This document shows, piece by piece, positions 61,348-64,000 of a DNA stretch of 64,000 nt (its first letter is position 1; each line of letters opens with the position of its first letter). Origin of the DNA: Paenarthrobacter nicotinovorans (lineage in GTDB: Bacteria > Actinomycetota > Actinomycetes > Actinomycetales > Micrococcaceae). Below the pieces are notes generated by a model. The model was given only the letters and a program-made list of their open reading frames with translations. It was not told where the DNA came from and ran no database searches. The position numbers and the translations under genes are program-made. The stretch is taken from positions 115,630 through 179,629 of the forward strand of contig NZ_SZVS01000010.1 of NCBI RefSeq assembly GCF_007670255.1, read 5' to 3'.

Positions 61348-61851
61348 CTACAGGTTCCTGTCGCCGTCGCGCGTCGAGCCGTCACGCCTGCTGCGGTCAC
61401 GCGTCAGCCGCTCACCCTCCGCGACGTTGACGCGGTCGGCGTCACTGGTGTGGCCGCCGTCGTGGTCCACGTTGCCGCGGCCGGCATGGGTGCCGTGACC
61501 GTCGTCGGCGGATCGGTCTGCCGTGGCATTCGGGTCAAGCTTGTCGGCATGGCGGAGGTGCTCTTCGACGCGTCCGTGCGCTTCCTCGGCCTTTTCGGAG
61601 TGCCGTTCAGCTTCTTTCCGGAGCCGGTTCGCTTCGGCTTCGGCCTGGAGGGCGTTTGCCTCGGCCTGGGCAGCCTCAGCCTTGGCTTGGTGAGCGCCGA
61701 TGGCTTCCTCTTGGGCCTTCTCGCGCAACTCCCCCGCCCGGCGACGATTGACCTCGGCCTTCTTACGGCGTCCAACAACCACCGCGATGATCACGGCTGC
61801 GATGACCACCACGGCCACGACGATGATCAGTACCAGTTGTCCTGTGTCCAC
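61348..61851 (-). CDS. Single-span membrane protein with coiled coil
   Basis: 167 residues. One N-terminal transmembrane helix (LVLIIVVAVVVIAAVIIAVVVG), then an Ala/Glu/Lys-rich coiled coil (about 35-100, HQAKAEAAQAEANALQAEAEANR) and an Asp/Gly/His-rich tail. Common in Micrococcaceae near CsbD-type stress genes. Function unknown. Upstream is an AGTAAGTA motif like the one before the 27786 gene. Confidence 0.75.
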   Translation of the reverse strand: MDTGQLVLIIVVAVVVIAAVIIAVVVGRRKKAEVNRRRAGELREKAQEEAIGAHQAKAEAAQAEANALQAEAEANRLRKEAERHSEKAEEAHGRVEEHLRHADKLDPNATADRSADDGHGTHAGRGNVDHDGGHTSDADRVNVAEGERLTRDRSRRDGSTRDGDRNL

Positions 61852-61981
61852 GAGGATTACCTCCCTGGTGAGCGGACTTCCGTGGGCGCCGCTCGCAGCC
61901 CGCGCTGTGCTTGGTGTCCGAGGTGTACCCCAATCGGGTCATTCCAAAACGATTCCGGTCCCGCCTCTTCTTGTATGGTAG

Positions 61982-62004
61982 CTAGTTATCAGGTTACTTA
62001 CTAG
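61982..62004 (-). promoter_or_regulatory. Inverted repeat with AGTAAGTA motif
   Basis: CTAGT (61982-61986) and ACTAG (62000-62004) bracket the minus-strand AGTAAGTA (61995-62002). A similar AGTAAGTA with nearby palindrome lies at 27707-27714 upstream of another acidic stress-like gene. Possible shared regulator site; weak evidence. Confidence 0.3.
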
Positions 62005-62006
62005 TT

Positions 62007-62201
62007 TTAGCTGCCCGTCTCTTCCGGGTGTTCACGGGCACGCTTTTCTTCCGGGGTTTCACCGGTCTCATCAGGGATGAACGTGGGGTCCAGTTCGGTG
62101 GTGAAGTCGCCGGTTCCATTGTCATGTTCGACGGCGTCAGTCGCCCCAGGTTCGGACGGTTCCGAAGGTGCCGCGTCGGTCTTGTTGGGTTCGTTGCTCA
62201 T
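62007..62201 (-). CDS. Small acidic hypothetical protein
   Basis: 64 residues, rich in Glu, Pro, Thr, Asp; no hydrophobic segment; probably disordered. It ends DETGETPEEKRAREHPEETG. Such short acidic proteins are common in this genus. Function unknown; located between a coiled-coil membrane protein and an alcohol dehydrogenase. Confidence 0.6.
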   Translation of the reverse strand: MSNEPNKTDAAPSEPSEPGATDAVEHDNGTGDFTTELDPTFIPDETGETPEEKRAREHPEETGS

Positions 62202-62335
62202 GGCCTCAATCTAGGCACCACCCGGGATCGTGTCGAGGGTCGGCGGCCTTGTAAGAGGACATGATCTCTGCTTCGCTGGAAAGGTCTCCAGAAGAGCGGG
62301 ACCGGCCCCGGCATCAACAGCAGGGAGATCCACAC

Positions 62336-63511
62336 GTGAAAGCAGTGACATGGCAAGGCCGGCGCACGCTCAGCGTCGACGACGTACCCGAACCCTCCAT
62401 CCAGGAACCCACGGACGCGATTGTCCGCATCACTTCCACCGCCATCTGCGGCTCGGACCTCCACTTGTATGAGGTCCTCGGCCCCTATATGCACAAGGGC
62501 GACGTCATTGGGCACGAGCCCATGGGAATCGTCGAAGAAGTAGGCCCGGGAGTGCACCGCCTCAAAAAGGGCGACAGGGTTGTGGTCCCCTTCAACATCT
62601 CCTGCGGGCACTGCTACATGTGCAACCGCGGGCTTCAGTCCCAATGCGAAACCACCCAGGTCAAGGCCAAGGGATCCGGCGCGGCGCTGTTTGGCTATTC
62701 AGAACTGTATGGCTCCGTCCCGGGAGGCCAAGCCCAGTACCTGCGGGTGCCGTTCGCGGATTACGGCCCCGTGAAAATCGACTCGGATGCGCCCGACGAA
62801 CGCTACCTCTTCCTGTCCGACATCCTCCCCACCGCGTGGCAGGCCGTGGAGTACGCCAATGTTCCTGAGGGTGGGACCCTCGCGGTGCTGGGTTTGGGAC
62901 CTGTTGGCCAGTTTGCCACCAGGATCGGCCTCCACAAGGGCTTCCGGGTCATCGGAGTCGATCCGGTCCCCGAACGCCGGGCGATGGCGGAGTCCCACGG
63001 CGTGGAGACCATGGACTACAGTTCCGATGTCGCCAGCCAGATCCGGGAGGAAACGCTCGGCCGGGGACCGGACTCCGTGGTGGACGCCGTCGGCATGGAA
63101 GCACACGGTTCGCCGGTGGCTTCCTTCCTCCACAAGGCAGTGTCCCTCCTACCGGACAAGCCGGCGCAGGTGGCCATGGAGACCATGAGCGTAGACCGGC
63201 TCGCGGCCCTCCATACCGCCGTCGACACAGTACGTCGCGGTGGCACACTCTCCCTTAGCGGCGTCTACGGAGGCCAGGCCGATCCCATGCCGCTGATGAC
63301 CATGTTCGATAAGCAGATCCAGCTCCGCATGGGTCAATGCAATGTGCGCAGCTGGATCGACGACTTGCTCCCCCTGGTGGAGGACGACGCCGATCCGCTG
63401 GGAGTCATGCATCTGGTCACCCATACCGGGAGCTTGGACGAGGCGCCTGCACTCTACGAGAAGTTCCAAAAGAAGCAAGATGGATGCATCAAGGTGGTCC
63501 TCAAGCCCTGA
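62336..63511 (+). CDS. Zinc-dependent alcohol dehydrogenase (formaldehyde-dehydrogenase-like)
   Basis: 391 residues from the GTG at 62336, CAGGGAG upstream. Catalytic zinc ligands ICGSDLH and GHEPMG; structural zinc cluster CGHCYMCNRGLQSQC; Rossmann GLGPVGQFATRIG with VIGVDPVPERR. The closest look is to the glutathione-independent formaldehyde dehydrogenase-like MDR group. Substrate unknown. Confidence 0.92.
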   Translation: MKAVTWQGRRTLSVDDVPEPSIQEPTDAIVRITSTAICGSDLHLYEVLGPYMHKGDVIGHEPMGIVEEVGPGVHRLKKGDRVVVPFNISCGHCYMCNRGLQSQCETTQVKAKGSGAALFGYSELYGSVPGGQAQYLRVPFADYGPVKIDSDAPDERYLFLSDILPTAWQAVEYANVPEGGTLAVLGLGPVGQFATRIGLHKGFRVIGVDPVPERRAMAESHGVETMDYSSDVASQIREETLGRGPDSVVDAVGMEAHGSPVASFLHKAVSLLPDKPAQVAMETMSVDRLAALHTAVDTVRRGGTLSLSGVYGGQADPMPLMTMFDKQIQLRMGQCNVRSWIDDLLPLVEDDADPLGVMHLVTHTGSLDEAPALYEKFQKKQDGCIKVVLKP

Positions 63512-63592
63512 GCAGCGCACATTCAGGAAGTACCCAGAATTGCTCGATAGCCTAGCAATTGTCAGCGTTGGTACTACATCGAAGGAGATCCC

Positions 63593-63778
63593 ATGGGACT
63601 CGGAGACAAGATCAGCAACAAGGCACAGGAAGTCACCGGCAAGGCAAAGGAAGCCCTGGGTGACGCCACCAATAACGAGAAACTGCAGGCCGAAGGCGTA
63701 GCTGACCAGGCAGCCGCCAAGACCAAGCAGGCTGGCGAGAACGTCAAGGACGCCGCAAAGGACGCCTTCGACAAGTAG
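63593..63778 (+). CDS. CsbD-family stress protein
   Basis: 61 residues with the CsbD core MGLGDKISNKAQEVTGKAKEALGDATNNE and NVKDAAKDAFDK. GAAGGAG precedes the start. CsbD proteins are general-stress-induced in many bacteria; function not known. Confidence 0.95.
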   Translation: MGLGDKISNKAQEVTGKAKEALGDATNNEKLQAEGVADQAAAKTKQAGENVKDAAKDAFDK

Positions 63779-63805
63779 GCCTACAGCACCAAACGAACAC
63801 AGCGA

Positions 63806-63841
63806 AACGCCCCGGCTCCCATCCAAGGGAACCGGGGCGTT
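63806..63841 (+). terminator. Terminator of the CsbD gene
   Basis: Arms at 63806-63820 and 63827-63841 (AACGCCCCGG...CCGGGGCGTT) with one central mismatch and a short loop. Confidence 0.8.
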
Positions 63842-63871
63842 CTGCGTGCACCCAACCATACGTGCCCCCAT

Positions 63872-63926
63872 CTAGGGGACAGCTCCTGTCCCAATGAGCC
63901 GTCAGTAGGACATGTGCTGTCCTCTA
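63872..63926. repeat. AGGGGACAG inverted-repeat element
   Basis: CTAGGGGACAGC (63872-63883) and GCTGTCCTCTAG (63915-63926), one mismatch. It is a third member of the family at 32305-32370 and 51221-51284, again between converging genes (CsbD and the partial gene at the window end). Confidence 0.65.
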
Positions 63927-63942
63927 GACTCTTCTATGTCTG

Positions 63943-63999
63943 TCAAGGGGTTTGGGTTGCTGTTGCGGCAGCGTTGAGTGTGCGGTAGATGTGGCGGGC
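63943..63999 (-). CDS. 3' end of an unknown gene
   Basis: The last 18 codons of a minus-strand frame ending TGA at 63943 (RHIYRTLNAAATATQTP). It might be the C-terminus of a transposase or other protein, but too little is in the window to tell. Reported only because the frame is open to the edge. Confidence 0.3.
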   Translation of the reverse strand, partial: ARHIYRTLNAAATATQTP

Positions 64000-64000
64000 C

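Noticed and set aside
1..64000. CRISPR array, tRNA or rRNA genes
   Set aside because: I looked for regularly spaced 25-40 base repeats and cloverleaf-like anticodon and T-arm motifs and saw none.

Overview
The window looks like chromosomal DNA of a high-GC actinobacterium, most likely Arthrobacter or Paenarthrobacter (Micrococcaceae). This rests on GC-rich codon use, many GTG/TTG starts, GAF-ANTAR, Mrr_N-like and TM0106-type proteins, and large sugar/polyamine catabolic clusters typical of soil actinobacteria. No rRNA, tRNA or CRISPR array was seen.

Layout. 1-1.6 kb: the 3'-truncated gene of a large LuxR/MalT-like P-loop regulator (minus strand), with three CACCTAG boxes upstream. 1.8-7.7 kb: cold-shock protein, small membrane proteins, a flavin monooxygenase, a RibD-like reductase and an APC permease. 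8.0-9.4 kb: a McrA-like type IV restriction enzyme (head-SRA-HNH). 9.6-12.7 kb: a class C beta-lactamase-like lipoprotein and a divergent EamA/MarR pair. 12.8-14.5 kb: a small unit made of a 50-residue peptide, a secreted DUF2599-like protein and a small membrane protein, preceded by five CACCTAG boxes with about 21-bp phasing that match those upstream of the LuxR gene. 14.6-15.1 kb: an IS481 remnant joined to a broken alpha/beta hydrolase gene. 15.2-19.5 kb: an agmatine-use operon (NCS1 permease, TetR, AguB, AguA) with two matching operators. 19.5-24.2 kb: ArsR/SRPBCC pair, helix-turn-helix plus membrane protein, TerC and an MFS pump.

24.4-26.6 kb is an AT-richer island with a PARIS-like anti-phage pair (AriB DUF4435/TOPRIM and AriA ATPase). 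26.8-32.3 kb: GAF-ANTAR, GNAT, SDR, VOC and DinB genes and a fused ArsR-SRPBCC gene that is probably leaderless. 32.4-36.8 kb: a nucleoside-use locus (nucleoside hydrolase and MFS, divergent from GntR and ribokinase). 36.7-39.1 kb: an epimerase/TetR pair with an LmrA-type operator, and a VapBC module. 39.1-47.6 kb: acylphosphatase, an unusual winged-helix/H1-like/X25 protein, adenine deaminase, Tex, a CBS protein and a yeast-type cytosine deaminase. 47.7-51.2 kb: a TM0106-type RecB-like nuclease/SF1 helicase.

51.3-59.4 kb is a minus-strand catabolic operon for a ketose or polyol of about four carbons: GntR, TIM-barrel isomerase, DhaK-DhaL kinase, RpiB, 3-hydroxyacyl-CoA-dehydrogenase-like enzyme, SDR, a 30-residue membrane peptide, MFS carrier and TIM-like isomerase. 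The kinase gene carries an in-frame TAG at codon 26. 59.5-64 kb: Old Yellow Enzyme, a SIS protein, stress-type small proteins, a zinc alcohol dehydrogenase and CsbD.

Three related inverted-repeat elements with the core AGGGGACAG sit at convergent gene junctions and look like mobile or duplicated bidirectional terminators. The most novel-looking items are the CACCTAG/LuxR/peptide regulon, the winged-helix/H1/X25 protein, the interrupted dhaKL gene and the dispersed terminator family.
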